A stretch of DNA of 64,000 nt, from positions 772,999 to 836,998 of the forward strand of contig NZ_CP022363.1 of the NCBI RefSeq assembly GCF_003119115.1. The letters run 5' to 3'. The position numbers and the translations under genes were made by a program. Shown here piece by piece: positions 18,571 to 27,320 of the stretch. Source of the stretch: Azospirillum sp. TSH58. Its GTDB lineage: Bacteria; Pseudomonadota; Alphaproteobacteria; Azospirillales; Azospirillaceae. The notes beneath the pieces were generated by a model. It was not told the origin of the DNA. It worked only from the letters and a program-made list of their open reading frames with translations, and ran no database searches. Numbering within the stretch: the stretch's first letter is position 1; every line of letters begins with the position of its first letter.

Positions 18571-18584
18571 GATCTCGCCCGCCG

Positions 18585-19757
18585 TCACGCCGCGCGTGGC
18601 AGCACCGTTTCGGCCAGACGCACCCAATAGCTGAGGCCGATCGGCAGGACCGCGTCGTTGAAGTCGTAATGCGGGCTGTGCAGGTTCCGCCCGCCGTCCG
18701 ACGGGCCGGCGCCGACCCAGACGTAGCAGCCTGGCCGCTGCTGCAGCATGAAGGCGAAATCCTCCGCACCCATGCTGGGCATCGGGTCCAGGTCCAGTCC
18801 CGATTCGCCGACGACTCCGGCCGCGGCGCGGCGGGCCAGCTCGGTCGCCCCGGCCTCGTTCACCGTGGAGGGGTAGCGGCGCTCGTAGCGCATCTCCGCC
18901 TCGACCCCGAAGCCGCCGGCGATGGCCTTGGCCAGTTCGCCCATGCGCCGCTCCACCATGTCCTGCACCTCCTTGCGGAAGGTGCGGGTGGTTCCACGCA
19001 GGACGGCGGTGGCGGGAAGGACATTCCACGTATCGCCCGCGTGGAACTGCGTGACGCTGACCACGGCGGAATCGACGGGATGAACGCTGCGGCTGGCGAT
19101 GGTCTGCCAGGCGTTGACGATCTGGGTGCCGGCCAGGATCGTGTCGGTGCCCAGGTGGGGCATGGCGGCGTGGGTGCCCTTGCCGGTCAGGGTCAGTTCG
19201 AAGATGTCGTAGGCGGCCATGATCGGGCCGGGGCGCAACGCGATCTTGCCGACCTCCAGGCCCGGCCAGTTGTGCATGCCGTAGACCTGATCGACGGGGA
19301 ATTTCTCGAACAGCCCGTCCTCGACCATCACGCGCCCGCCGCCCTCGTTCTCCTCCGCGGGCTGGAAGACGAAGGCGATGGTGCCCTGGAAGTTCGGATG
19401 CGCCGACAGGTGGCGCGCGGCGCCCAGCAGCATCGCCGTGTGCCCGTCATGCCCGCAGGCGTGCATCCGCCCTGGATTGCGGGAGGCGTGGGGCAGGTTG
19501 GTCTGCTCGTGGATGTGCAGGGCGTCCATGTCGGCGCGGAAGGCGACCGCCGGCCCCTCGCCGTTGCGCAGCACGCCGACCACGCCGGTCTTGGCGAGGC
19601 CGCGGTGGACCTCCAGCCCGAAGGAGGCCAGCTTCTCCGCCACGAAATCGCTGGTCCGCTCCTCCTCGAAGGCCGTTTCCGGGTGGGCGTGCAGGTCGCG
19701 CCGCCACGCGGTCATGTCGGCCGTCAGCGCCTCCGTCCCGTCGATCGTCCTCACCAT
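18585..19757 (-). CDS. M20 family amidohydrolase (hippurate hydrolase/N-acyl-amino acid amidohydrolase type)
   Basis: This 390-residue metallopeptidase-fold enzyme has the zinc-site motif MHACGHDGHTAMLL near residue 100, FQPAEENEGGG near residue 135 and the late SMGAEDFAFML motif. It is of the M20D subgroup that removes acyl or similar groups from amino acids. ATG 19757 follows CAGGGA and starts a normal N-terminus; the upstream in-frame extension is not family-like. It is the first gene of the co-oriented array leading to the FAD oxidase, ATC-hydrolase-like genes and liv. The 185-bp repeat separates it from the next gene. Confidence 0.85.
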   Translation of the reverse strand: MVRTIDGTEALTADMTAWRRDLHAHPETAFEEERTSDFVAEKLASFGLEVHRGLAKTGVVGVLRNGEGPAVAFRADMDALHIHEQTNLPHASRNPGRMHACGHDGHTAMLLGAARHLSAHPNFQGTIAFVFQPAEENEGGGRVMVEDGLFEKFPVDQVYGMHNWPGLEVGKIALRPGPIMAAYDIFELTLTGKGTHAAMPHLGTDTILAGTQIVNAWQTIASRSVHPVDSAVVSVTQFHAGDTWNVLPATAVLRGTTRTFRKEVQDMVERRMGELAKAIAGGFGVEAEMRYERRYPSTVNEAGATELARRAAAGVVGESGLDLDPMPSMGAEDFAFMLQQRPGCYVWVGAGPSDGGRNLHSPHYDFNDAVLPIGLSYWVRLAETVLPRAA

Positions 19758-19888
19758 GTCCCTGATTCCCTGTGTTTCATGAGTGTGTGCGAACGATCTT
19801 GCCCAAAAAAGCACCCGCGGTGCAAAGCGCACGACGATGCGGTGCCGTCACATCACCCTTGCAGGACCGCGCCGTTCCGTGCAGGATG

Positions 19889-19906
19889 TGAGTGAACATT
19901 CACTCA
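19889..19906. promoter_or_regulatory. TetR-type operator TGAGTGAA-CA-TTCACTCA
   Basis: Perfect 8-bp arms flank a 2-base centre, 27 bases upstream of the TetR start and about 130 bases upstream of the divergent M20 gene. Sites of this form (TGA..TGAA..TTCA..TCA) are typical of TetR-family repressors of lipid genes. Autoregulation of the TetR-acyltransferase pair is the simplest reading. Confidence 0.7.
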
Positions 19907-19932
19907 TGATGTCCGCCGCCAACGGGAACGCC

Positions 19933-20514
19933 ATGTCCAAAGATGTCCGCAACGATGCCCGCAACAAGGTCCGGGACGCCGCCATCGCGCTGTTCGCCCA
20001 GAAGGGGGTGAAGGCGACCACCATCAAGGACATCGCCCGCGCCGCCGGGGTATCGGAGGGGGCGATGTACCGCCATTGGGCCAGCAAGGAGGATCTTGCC
20101 GCCGCCCTGTTCGCCGCCGAATACACCGCCCTGTCGCACGACCTGCGCGAGGCGGCGGGGACCGGTCCGGCGCCGGGGCGGCTGCGCCGCGTCATCGCCT
20201 GGGCCTTCGGGCTGGCCGAGGCGGCGCCGGACCGCGCGCGCTTCCTCCTGCTGTCGCAGCACGACGCACTGCCTTTGGTTCCAGACGGGCTGGAGACTCC
20301 GGTGGACGTGGTGTGCGCCATCGTCGGCGAGGGCATCGCCGAGGGAAGCATCGTCGACGCCGACCGCGAGGCGCTGGCCCACACCGTCATCGGGGCCATC
20401 GTCCTGAACATCCAGTCGCACGTTTACGGACGGCAGACGGCCCCGCTCGGCACGCTGGCCGTGACGGTCGCCGACGCGCTGCTGCGCGGCCTGTCCACCG
20501 GAAAGGGAGCCTGA
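19933..20514 (+). CDS. TetR/AcrR-family transcriptional regulator
   Basis: The 193-residue protein has a TetR helix-turn-helix at about residues 10-55 (VRDAAIALFAQKGVKATTIK, then AAGVSEGAMYRHWASKEDL). A ligand-binding C-terminal domain follows. ATG 19933 is chosen because the palindromic operator ends 27 bases upstream and would overlap any earlier start; GGGAA precedes it. It lies four bases before the lysophospholipid transporter/acyltransferase fusion and very probably controls it, responding to a fatty acyl or lysolipid ligand (inferred). Confidence 0.85.
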   Translation: MSKDVRNDARNKVRDAAIALFAQKGVKATTIKDIARAAGVSEGAMYRHWASKEDLAAALFAAEYTALSHDLREAAGTGPAPGRLRRVIAWAFGLAEAAPDRARFLLLSQHDALPLVPDGLETPVDVVCAIVGEGIAEGSIVDADREALAHTVIGAIVLNIQSHVYGRQTAPLGTLAVTVADALLRGLSTGKGA

Positions 20515-20518
20515 CCCC

Positions 20519-23500
20519 ATGAGCGAACTCGGCCTTCTCGCGACGCGGCGCTTCCTGCCGCTGTTCGTGACGCAGTTCCTGGGCGCCTTCGGCGACAATG
20601 TGCTGCGCGGCGCCATCGCGGTGTTGGCCGTCTACGGCATGGCGGGGACGGCGGGCGACGGCGCGCTGATCTCGACGCTCGCCGCGGCGGCCTTCACCGT
20701 GCCCTTCCTGCTGTTCTCGGCGACCGCCGGGCAATTGGCCGACCGCTTCGACCGCACGCTGATCGCCCGCGCGGTGAAGGTGGCGGAGATCGGCCTGATG
20801 GCGATCGCCGCCTGGGGCATCATGCGCGCCGACCTCGGCGTGCTGATCGTCGCGCTGGTCGGCATGGGCGCCCATTCCACCGTCTTCGGACCGGTCAAAT
20901 ACGGCCTGCTCCCCGACCTGCTGAAGCCGGAGGAACTGACCGCCGGCAACGGTCTGGTGGAGGCCGGGACCTTCGTGGCGATCCTGCTGGGCACCATCGC
21001 CGGCGGCTCGCTCGCCCTGGCCCACCCGCTGGCGCTTCCGGGGCTGCTGGGGGCGACGGCGCTGGGTGGGCTGGCGGCGTCGCTGCTGATCCCGCGGGCG
21101 GGCAACGCCGACCCGTCGGTGCGCGTCGGGCTGAACCCGGTGTCGGTCACCCTGCGCGTTCTGCGCGCCACCGCGCAGGACCGTGTGTCGATGCTGGCGA
21201 TCTACGGCATCTCCGTCTTCTGGGGCGTCGGCGCGGTCGTCATGGCGCAGTTCCCGGCCATCGCGCGGGAAACGCTGGGCACCGACAGCGAGGGGGCGAC
21301 CCTGCTGCTGGCGGTCTTCGCCGTGGGCGTGGCGGTCGGCTCCGTCTACGCCGGGCTGGGGCACCGGGTGCCCTCGCGCGCCGACGCGCGCCGCGCCGCC
21401 CTGGCGGGCCTCGTCGCGGCGGTGGCCGGGGCCGCGCTGCCCTTCCTGACGCCCGACGCGCCCTCGGCGGAGCCGCTGTCGGCGCTGGCGCTGCTGGCCC
21501 AGCCCTGGGCGATGCCGCTGCTGGCCGACCTGTTCCTGATCGCCGCGGCGGGCGGCGCCTTCGCCGTGCCGCTCTACGCGCTGATCCAGCACCGGGCCGC
21601 GACCTCGGCCCGCGCGCGGGTGATCGCGGCGGCCAACGTGGTCAACGCGCTGTTCATGGTGGTCGGATCGGGCATCGCCGCCGCGATGCTGGCGCTGGGC
21701 GTCACGCCGCTGACCGTCGCCGCCTGGGGCGGGGCGAGCATGCTGGCCGCGGTGGTGCTGGCGCTCGCCATCGACGCGGTGGGGATCGGGCGGGCGCTGG
21801 CCCGCGCCTTCTTCCGGCTGGCCTTCCGGGTCGAGCTGCGCGGAGCCGAGCATCTGGAGCGGCTGGAGGGGGCGGCGGTCGTCACGCCGAACCACCAGTC
21901 CTTCCTCGACGGCGCGCTGCTCGCCGCCTTCCTGCCGGGCATGCGCTTCGCGGTGGACAGCTTCATCGCGCAGCAGGCCTGGGCCAAGCCCTTCCTGGCG
22001 CTGGCCGACCATGTGACCATCGACCCGACCAAGCCGATGGGCACGCGCCTGCTCGCCCGCACCCTGGCCGAGGGCCACAAGATCTGCATCTTCCCGGAGG
22101 GGCGGATCACCGTCACCGGCTCGCTGATGAAGATCAACGGCGGCCCCGGCATGCTGGCCGACAAGGCGGGCTGCCCCATCGTGCCGGTCTGCATCGAGGG
22201 GGCGCAGCGCTCCTTCCTGTCGCGGATGCACGGGCGGCTGCGGCTGGGCCTGTTCCCGCGGATCACCATCACGGTCATGCCGCCGGTCGCCACCCCCGAC
22301 GTGACCGGGCTGGCCGGCAAGAAGCGGCGGGCGGCGCTGAAATCCTGGCTGTCGCGCGTCATGACGGAGACCGTCTTCGCCGCCGGGCAGCGGCCCGACA
22401 CGCTGGCGCTCGCCCTGCTGGAGGCCGGGCGCAGGACCGGCTGGAACAAGGCGGCGGTGCAGGACGGCGATTTCACCACGCTGTCCTACCGCGCCCTGAC
22501 CGCGCGCTCCCTGGTGCTGGGCCGCATCCTGGCGCGCGGCACCGAGCCGGGGGAGGCGGTGGGGGTGCTGCTGCCGACCGCCTCGCCGACCGCGGCGGTG
22601 TTCTTCGGGCTGGCGGCCTATGGACGGCCGGCGGCGATGCTGAACTTCACCGCCGGGGCGGACGCCGTGAAGGCGGCCTGCCGCGCCGCCGGGCTGCGCC
22701 GCATCGTCACGTCGGCCCGCTTCGTGGAGATGGGGCGGCTCGGCCCGCTGGTCGAGGCGCTGGCCGCCGAACACAGCATCGTCTATCTGGAGGACGTGAA
22801 GCGCGGGCTGGGCATCGGCGACAAGCTGCGCGCCCTGGCCGCGTCGGTGGCACCGGAGCGCTTCCTGCCGGAGCAGGGCCAGCCGGACGACGTGGCGGCG
22901 ATCCTCTTCACCTCGGGGTCGGAGGGCCCGCCCAAGGGCGTGGCGCTGACCCACGACAACCTGCTCGCCAACATGGCGCAGGTGGCCTCCGTCGTCGATT
23001 TCACGCGGCAGGACGTGGTGTTCAACTGCCTGCCGGTCTTCCATTCCTTCGGGCTGCTCGGCGGGATGCTGCTGCCGATCCTGAACGGGGTGAAGACGGT
23101 GCTTTACCCCAACCCGCGCCACGTCCGGCTGATTCCGGAACTGGTCTACCAGACCAACGCCACGGTGCTGTTCGGCACGGATTTCTTCCTGAACGCCTGG
23201 GCGCGGGCGGCGGACCCCTACGACTTCCGGTCGCTGCGGCTGGTCTTCGCGGGGGCGGAGCGGTTGCAGGAGGAGACGCGCCGCACCTACACGGAACGGC
23301 TGCGCGTGCATCTGCTGGAGGGCTACGGCACCACCGAGACGTCGCCGGTGATCGCGGTCAACACGCCGGCCCGCTTCCGCCCCGGCACGGTCGGGCAGGC
23401 CCTGCCCGGCATCGAGACGGAACTGCTGCCGGTCCCCGGCGTGCCGGTGGGCGGACGGCTGCGGGTGCGCGGCCCGAACGTGATGAAGGGCTACATGCGC

Positions 23501-23929
23501 ACCGACAACCCCGGCGTGGTCGAGCCGCCGGAGGACGGCTGGCATGACACCGGCGACATCGTGGACATCGACGCCGACGGCTTCATCCGCATCGTCGGGC
23601 GCGTCAAGCGCTTCGCCAAGGTGGCCGGCGAGATGGTCCCGCTGGGGCTGGTCGAGGAATTGGCCCTCCAGGCCGAACCGGAGGCCGCCCACGCCGCCAT
23701 CGCCCTGCCGGACGCCCGGCGCGGCGAGCGGATCGTGCTGGTCACCGCCGGAACCGGCCTGACGCGCGACGCGCTGGCGGCGGCGGCCAAGGCCAAGGGC
23801 GCGCCGGAGATCGCCATTCCCCGCGACGTGCTGCGGGTGGAGACGATCCCCCTGCTCGGCACCGGCAAGACCGATTACCCGGCCGTCAGCCGGCTGGCCG
23901 CGGAAATGCTGGCGAGCGAGACGGCCTGA
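20519..23929 (+). CDS. aas: LplT-Aas type fusion: MFS lysophospholipid transporter, PlsC acyltransferase, acyl-ACP synthetase
   Basis: This 1136-residue protein carries three activities that are split between two genes in E. coli. Residues 1 to about 410 form an MFS transporter (VTQFLGAFGDNVLRGAI at the N-terminus) like LplT. Residues about 430-630 are a PlsC acyltransferase with NHQSFLDG (HX4D) near 458 and FPEGRIT near 525. Residues about 640-1136 are an AMP-forming acyl-ACP/CoA synthetase with FTSGSEGPPKG near 797 and YGTTETSP near 940. It would flip lysophospholipid inward across the inner membrane, activate a fatty acid and re-acylate the lipid. It is coupled to the TetR gene. Length matches known three-domain fusions. 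Confidence 0.9.
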   Translation: MSELGLLATRRFLPLFVTQFLGAFGDNVLRGAIAVLAVYGMAGTAGDGALISTLAAAAFTVPFLLFSATAGQLADRFDRTLIARAVKVAEIGLMAIAAWGIMRADLGVLIVALVGMGAHSTVFGPVKYGLLPDLLKPEELTAGNGLVEAGTFVAILLGTIAGGSLALAHPLALPGLLGATALGGLAASLLIPRAGNADPSVRVGLNPVSVTLRVLRATAQDRVSMLAIYGISVFWGVGAVVMAQFPAIARETLGTDSEGATLLLAVFAVGVAVGSVYAGLGHRVPSRADARRAALAGLVAAVAGAALPFLTPDAPSAEPLSALALLAQPWAMPLLADLFLIAAAGGAFAVPLYALIQHRAATSARARVIAAANVVNALFMVVGSGIAAAMLALGVTPLTVAAWGGASMLAAVVLALAIDAVGIGRALARAFFRLAFRVELRGAEHLERLEGAAVVTPNHQSFLDGALLAAFLPGMRFAVDSFIAQQAWAKPFLALADHVTIDPTKPMGTRLLARTLAEGHKICIFPEGRITVTGSLMKINGGPGMLADKAGCPIVPVCIEGAQRSFLSRMHGRLRLGLFPRITITVMPPVATPDVTGLAGKKRRAALKSWLSRVMTETVFAAGQRPDTLALALLEAGRRTGWNKAAVQDGDFTTLSYRALTARSLVLGRILARGTEPGEAVGVLLPTASPTAAVFFGLAAYGRPAAMLNFTAGADAVKAACRAAGLRRIVTSARFVEMGRLGPLVEALAAEHSIVYLEDVKRGLGIGDKLRALAASVAPERFLPEQGQPDDVAAILFTSGSEGPPKGVALTHDNLLANMAQVASVVDFTRQDVVFNCLPVFHSFGLLGGMLLPILNGVKTVLYPNPRHVRLIPELVYQTNATVLFGTDFFLNAWARAADPYDFRSLRLVFAGAERLQEETRRTYTERLRVHLLEGYGTTETSPVIAVNTPARFRPGTVGQALPGIETELLPVPGVPVGGRLRVRGPNVMKGYMRTDNPGVVEPPEDGWHDTGDIVDIDADGFIRIVGRVKRFAKVAGEMVPLGLVEELALQAEPEAAHAAIALPDARRGERIVLVTAGTGLTRDALAAAAKAKGAPEIAIPRDVLRVETIPLLGTGKTDYPAVSRLAAEMLASETA

Positions 23930-23941
23930 CGAAAGGTGAGG

Positions 23942-24535
23942 TCAGGGGCGGCAGGCGACGTGCAGCCCCTTGCCCACCGGGAAGATGGTCGTGCCGAAGC
24001 CGGGCAGGGCCTCCACCGCCGCGATGTAGCCGGCGATTTCCTGCGGGTGGGACAGGGCGTTGTCGGCGAGCAGCAGGCAATCCGGCTCCAGCTTCGGCAG
24101 CAGGAGGCGAAGCTGCTCCGGGGCGCTCCAGCGGTCGGCGTCGAAGAACACGCAGTCGAAGGGACCGTCCAGCCCCGCCACCGTCTCCGTAGCGTCGCCG
24201 ACCAGCAGGGTGACGCGGCTGGCCAGCCCGGCGCGCTCCAGGTTGGTGGCGGCCTGGGCGCTCTTGCCAGGGTCGCGCTCGATGCTGGTCAGGGGCTCCG
24301 TGGCGCCGACGGCCTGCAGCGCCGCGGCGAGCCACAGGGTGCTGACGCCGTTGGAGGTGCCGATCTCCAGCACCCGGCGGCGGCGCCCGCTGCGCACCAG
24401 GATGTGCAGAAGCTCCGCCGTCTCGCGCTCCAGATTCAGCATCTTGCGGGCGCGGTCGCCCTCGCGCGCGTCGTTGTCGCGCCCATAGCTCTCAAGATCG
24501 CGGAGCACGCGGTCGACGGCGTCATTCAGCAGCAT
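23942..24535 (-). CDS. O-methyltransferase (SAM-dependent, family 3)
   Basis: A 197-residue class I methyltransferase with motif I VLEIGTSNGVSTLWLA near residue 55, TSIERDP for the acidic motif and VFFDADRWS followed by LLADNAL, typical of the catechol/caffeoyl-CoA type O-methyltransferase family. The substrate is unknown. ATG 24535 starts MLLNDAVDRV; upstream in-frame codons have no support. It converges on the acyltransferase fusion with 12 bases between stops. Confidence 0.85.
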   Translation of the reverse strand: MLLNDAVDRVLRDLESYGRDNDAREGDRARKMLNLERETAELLHILVRSGRRRRVLEIGTSNGVSTLWLAAALQAVGATEPLTSIERDPGKSAQAATNLERAGLASRVTLLVGDATETVAGLDGPFDCVFFDADRWSAPEQLRLLLPKLEPDCLLLADNALSHPQEIAGYIAAVEALPGFGTTIFPVGKGLHVACRP

Positions 24536-24616
24536 GGCGTGGGTCCCGGTGGCGGAGATACGGCCAAGACCCTGCGCCGATTGTGGCCGTAGGGTCAAGA
24601 GAGTGCGGTCAAAAGA

Positions 24617-24650
24617 AAGCCCTCTCCCGCCATGTGGCGGGAGAGGGCTT
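24617..24650 (-). terminator. Intrinsic terminator of the DUF533 gene
   Basis: A perfect 15-bp stem (AAGCCCTCTCCCGCC) with an ATGT loop, followed on the minus strand by TTTCTTTT. It lies 15 bases past the stop of the DUF533 gene. Confidence 0.85.
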
Positions 24651-24664
24651 CGCGATGGGAAACG

Positions 24665-25486
24665 TCACGCCGCCTGGTTGAGCTGCTCGGCCCGTTGCGG
24701 GGCGATCTTCAGGCGGGTGGCGAGGTAGGCGAGATAGGCCCGTTCCGCCTCATGGTCGCGGTCCACCGCCATCAGCGAGGCCAGATAGACCTGCTCCGCC
24801 ATGTCCGGATCGGTGACAGAGCGGACCAGCGAGTCGAGCGATTGCGGCTGAGCCAACTCCTGCTCCACGATCCGCCGCTCCTCCGGCCCGCCGCCGGCCT
24901 CGTCCAAAGCGGACATGACGCGCTGGCGCTCGGCCGCCGAAATCTCGCCGTCGGCGTTGGCGGCGGCGATCATGGCGCGGATCAGCAGCAGGGCGTGCTG
25001 GTCCTCCATGGCGAGTTCGGGAAAGGCACCCTCGCCGGCCGCCGACGGGGCGTCGTCGGGCGGGGGAGCGGTGCGCTGCTGGAAGACCTGGGACAGCCGC
25101 TCGCCCAGCGACCCGCCGCCGGAAGCGCCGGCCCCGCCGAGGATGCCGCCCAGAATGCCCCCCGGCGTGTTGCCCGAACCGGACGGCGGCGCCCCCCACG
25201 GGCTGGTCCCCGGCTGCCCGGAGGGGGCCGGCGCCTGCCCGGAGGAAGGCTGCCCCGACGGTGGCATGTTCTGCTGCCGCTCCTGATAGGCGCGGTAAGC
25301 GAGGTAGGCCAGCGCGCCCAGCCCGGCCATGGGGCCGACGCCCATGCCGCTGCGGGCGTGCATCGCCGGTCCCGAGCCCATCCCTGACCGGTTCAGGATC
25401 GACCCCAGATCCTGCGGGCTCCTGCGGCTGTGCCCTCCCATGCCGGTCGCCAGAAGGGTGCCGAGGATGTTCTGAAGATTCGCCAT
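24665..25486 (-). CDS. DUF533 (TerB-like) family protein
   Basis: The 273-residue protein has an N-terminal MANLQNILGTLLATGMGG, a hydrophobic segment AGLGALAYLAYRAYQ near residue 57, and a long Gly/Pro/Ser-rich linker at about residues 75-135. The C-terminal helical domain has LLIRAMIAAANADGEISAAE, the acidic TerB/DUF533 motif. The family is associated with the inner membrane in proteobacteria and has no settled function; tellurite-resistance relation is by fold only. Confidence 0.8.
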   Translation of the reverse strand: MANLQNILGTLLATGMGGHSRRSPQDLGSILNRSGMGSGPAMHARSGMGVGPMAGLGALAYLAYRAYQERQQNMPPSGQPSSGQAPAPSGQPGTSPWGAPPSGSGNTPGGILGGILGGAGASGGGSLGERLSQVFQQRTAPPPDDAPSAAGEGAFPELAMEDQHALLLIRAMIAAANADGEISAAERQRVMSALDEAGGGPEERRIVEQELAQPQSLDSLVRSVTDPDMAEQVYLASLMAVDRDHEAERAYLAYLATRLKIAPQRAEQLNQAA

Positions 25487-25754
25487 GGCGCGCCTCTCTC
25501 CTAATCGGTGTCCGTGTCGATGCAGCTTCGCGCCCCATCAACAGGCGGGAGGGCTCGGCGTCACGGCATAGCTATCGGTGCCGATGATGGGCCTGACCAG
25601 CCGATCCATCTCCTATGACGACCTCTATGCCGGAGGTGGAGTGGCTTTCGAACAGGCTGTGCAGGGCACTGACTTCCGCTATCGTGGCGCGCATCAGAGC
25701 GCAGCAAGCGCCGACGCCCGCCGGTCGGCGGGTGGCATTTTGGAGGAGACGCCC

Positions 25755-25949
25755 ATGATTTTCGACCGGCACGCGGAACCGCCTCCGCTGGACCTATCGC
25801 CGATACCGCCTTCTCCGTCGCCGGCCCCGGCCTGCGGGTCGCTGTGGAACGACTATCTCCACCGGCTGCTCGGCACGGCGCACGGCTGCGTCGCCGCGAA
25901 CGACGACGAGTCCGATCCGGAGCCGGTCTGTTGCTGCGCCGCCGGATGA
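25755..25949 (+). CDS. Small hypothetical protein, 64 residues, Cys-rich tail
   Basis: Starts at an ATG preceded by GGAGGAG seven bases upstream, one of the strongest ribosome sites in the window. The product is Pro-rich at the N-terminus (RHAEPPPLDLSPIPPSPSP), then SLWNDYLHRLLGTAHG, and ends VCCCAAG. No family recognised. It stands alone between two minus-strand genes. Translation is supported by the ribosome site; function unknown. Confidence 0.55.
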   Translation: MIFDRHAEPPPLDLSPIPPSPSPAPACGSLWNDYLHRLLGTAHGCVAANDDESDPEPVCCCAAG

Positions 25950-25980
25950 TGCCGTGATGGGATGAGGGGTGGGGGGCCCG

Positions 25981-26670
25981 TCAGCGGGCGCCCGCCGCCT
26001 CGATGATGACCGCTGCCACCGCGTCGGGCCGGGAGGCGTGCGGGATGTGGCTGGCCCCGACCTCCACCGTCCGCGCGCCGATGCGCTCGGCGGTCGCCCG
26101 CAGGAAGGCCGGGGGAAGCATCCGGTCCTCGCTGGCGACGATGTACCAGGACGGCTTGTGCTCCCACGCCGCGGCGGTCACCCGCGTGCGGAAGCAGCCG
26201 GCGTGGACCGGCCCCTGCGTCGCGGCCAGCAGCGCCGCCTCCGCCGCCGGCACATCCTGGGCGAAGTTCGCCGACAGGCTCTCCGCCGACAAATGCAGAT
26301 AGCCCGCGCGGTCCATCGACACGCTGGACAGGCCGGGCGAGGGCGGGAAGGGCTTCAGCGTGTCGTTCGGCGATTGGCCGATCCCCGGCGCGAAGGCCGC
26401 CACATAGACCAGCGCCCTCACCTTGTCCTGGTTCCCGATCTGGGTGATCACCGCCCCGCCCCAGGAATGGCCGACCAGCACCACCGGTCCCCTGGCGCGG
26501 TCGATGGCGCGCTGGACGTGGGCGACGTCCTCGTCCAGCGAGGTCAGCGGATTCTGCACGGCGATCGCCTCCAGCCCCTGGGCCTGGAGCAGGGGGATCA
26601 CGCGGCTCCAGGCGGAGCCGTCCGCGAAGGCGCCGTGGACGAGGATGACGGAAGTGGCGACCGGGTCCAT
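25981..26670 (-). CDS. Alpha/beta hydrolase
   Basis: A 229-residue esterase-like hydrolase with oxyanion segment LVHGAFADGSAW (near residue 10), nucleophile elbow GHSWGG near residue 68, a late acid in VASEDRMLPP and the catalytic histidine in ASHIPHAS. It belongs to the salicylate-esterase-like alpha/beta hydrolase subgroup often annotated as generic hydrolase. No signal peptide, so cytosolic. Substrate unknown. Confidence 0.85.
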   Translation of the reverse strand: MDPVATSVILVHGAFADGSAWSRVIPLLQAQGLEAIAVQNPLTSLDEDVAHVQRAIDRARGPVVLVGHSWGGAVITQIGNQDKVRALVYVAAFAPGIGQSPNDTLKPFPPSPGLSSVSMDRAGYLHLSAESLSANFAQDVPAAEAALLAATQGPVHAGCFRTRVTAAAWEHKPSWYIVASEDRMLPPAFLRATAERIGARTVEVGASHIPHASRPDAVAAVIIEAAGAR

Positions 26671-26834
26671 GGACCGATTCCCGTGACAGTGACCGACCCT
26701 ATCCTCTCAGCACGCCCGCGCCCGCCTGTCCAGCGCGGAGCCTCCGCTTTTCCTCCCTGCGGAAAAGCCGCCCGGACTCTGGGGTCAAAGGGGGGCTTGC
26801 TGCGGAGCGGGATGAAAATTTCGCAAAATCGGCC

Positions 26835-26863
26835 TTGAGGCTAAGATTGTTCTGGGATACGGT
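26835..26863 (+). promoter_or_regulatory. Possible sigma-70-type promoter for the 26950 gene pair
   Basis: TTGAGG and TACGGT are separated by 17 bases in an AT-richer patch, about 85 bases before the downstream gene. A GGTATACC palindrome overlaps the -10 side. Weak by sequence alone. Confidence 0.35.
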
Positions 26864-26949
26864 ATACCAACAGTGAGGCGGGGCGATTGTCCGCCCCTTC
26901 CGCCAAGCCAGTCCGCCCGTATCGCCAGCCCGAGCCCTTGAGGTGAGCC

Positions 26950-27303
26950 ATGGTCAAGACCCTTTCCGCCGTCCGTCCCGGAAGCCGCCCGAACGCCGTC
27001 CGCGGCGCCGACGATGCCGCTCCCGCCGGCGTCGTGGTCACCCTGCGCCCCGATCACCGGCATCCCGATCATCGGCAGCGGGCCGCGGTGCTGGCGGCGA
27101 CCACCGGCGGGCGCGGCCCGCGCATGGACATGCTGACGATCACCCACAGCCGGGGCGCGGCCGAGGATCGCGGGGCGGAACTCATCCACATCGACGGTCC
27201 CTACGCGGACGTCCTGGCCTACATCGCCGATTCGCCGGAATGCGTGGTCTGCTTCGACACGCTGCATGGCGGCATGGCCCGCGCGCAACTGTCCGTGCCC
27301 TGA
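26950..27303 (+). CDS. Hypothetical protein, 117 residues
   Basis: The ATG follows GAGGTG at good spacing. The N-terminal half is Arg/His-rich and low-complexity (TLRPDHRHPDHRQRAAV). The C-terminal half reads more like a folded domain, MDMLTITHSRGA to YADVLAYIADSPECVVCFDT. No family recognised. It is followed 17 bases later by another unknown gene, suggesting a two-gene operon. An internal ATG at about 27124 could be the true start of a 60-residue protein. Confidence 0.5.
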   Translation: MVKTLSAVRPGSRPNAVRGADDAAPAGVVVTLRPDHRHPDHRQRAAVLAATTGGRGPRMDMLTITHSRGAAEDRGAELIHIDGPYADVLAYIADSPECVVCFDTLHGGMARAQLSVP

Positions 27304-27320
27304 CCCTGGAGAGCGAACCG

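Noticed and set aside
18492..18600. Short frame encoding PHPNPLPGGERG-like peptide in the repeat
   Set aside because: Such peptides are translations of the dispersed palindromic repeat and recur wherever it sits; the region is non-coding.
20387..23692. 1101-codon open frame antisense to the LplT-Aas fusion
   Set aside because: Low-complexity Arg/Gly/His/Gln-rich translation typical of the complement of a GC-rich gene; the sense frame has three complete enzyme domains.
25572..25772. 66-codon minus-strand frame between DUF533 and the small Cys-rich gene
   Set aside because: No ribosome site, overlaps the better-supported plus-strand small gene and shows no protein-like features.
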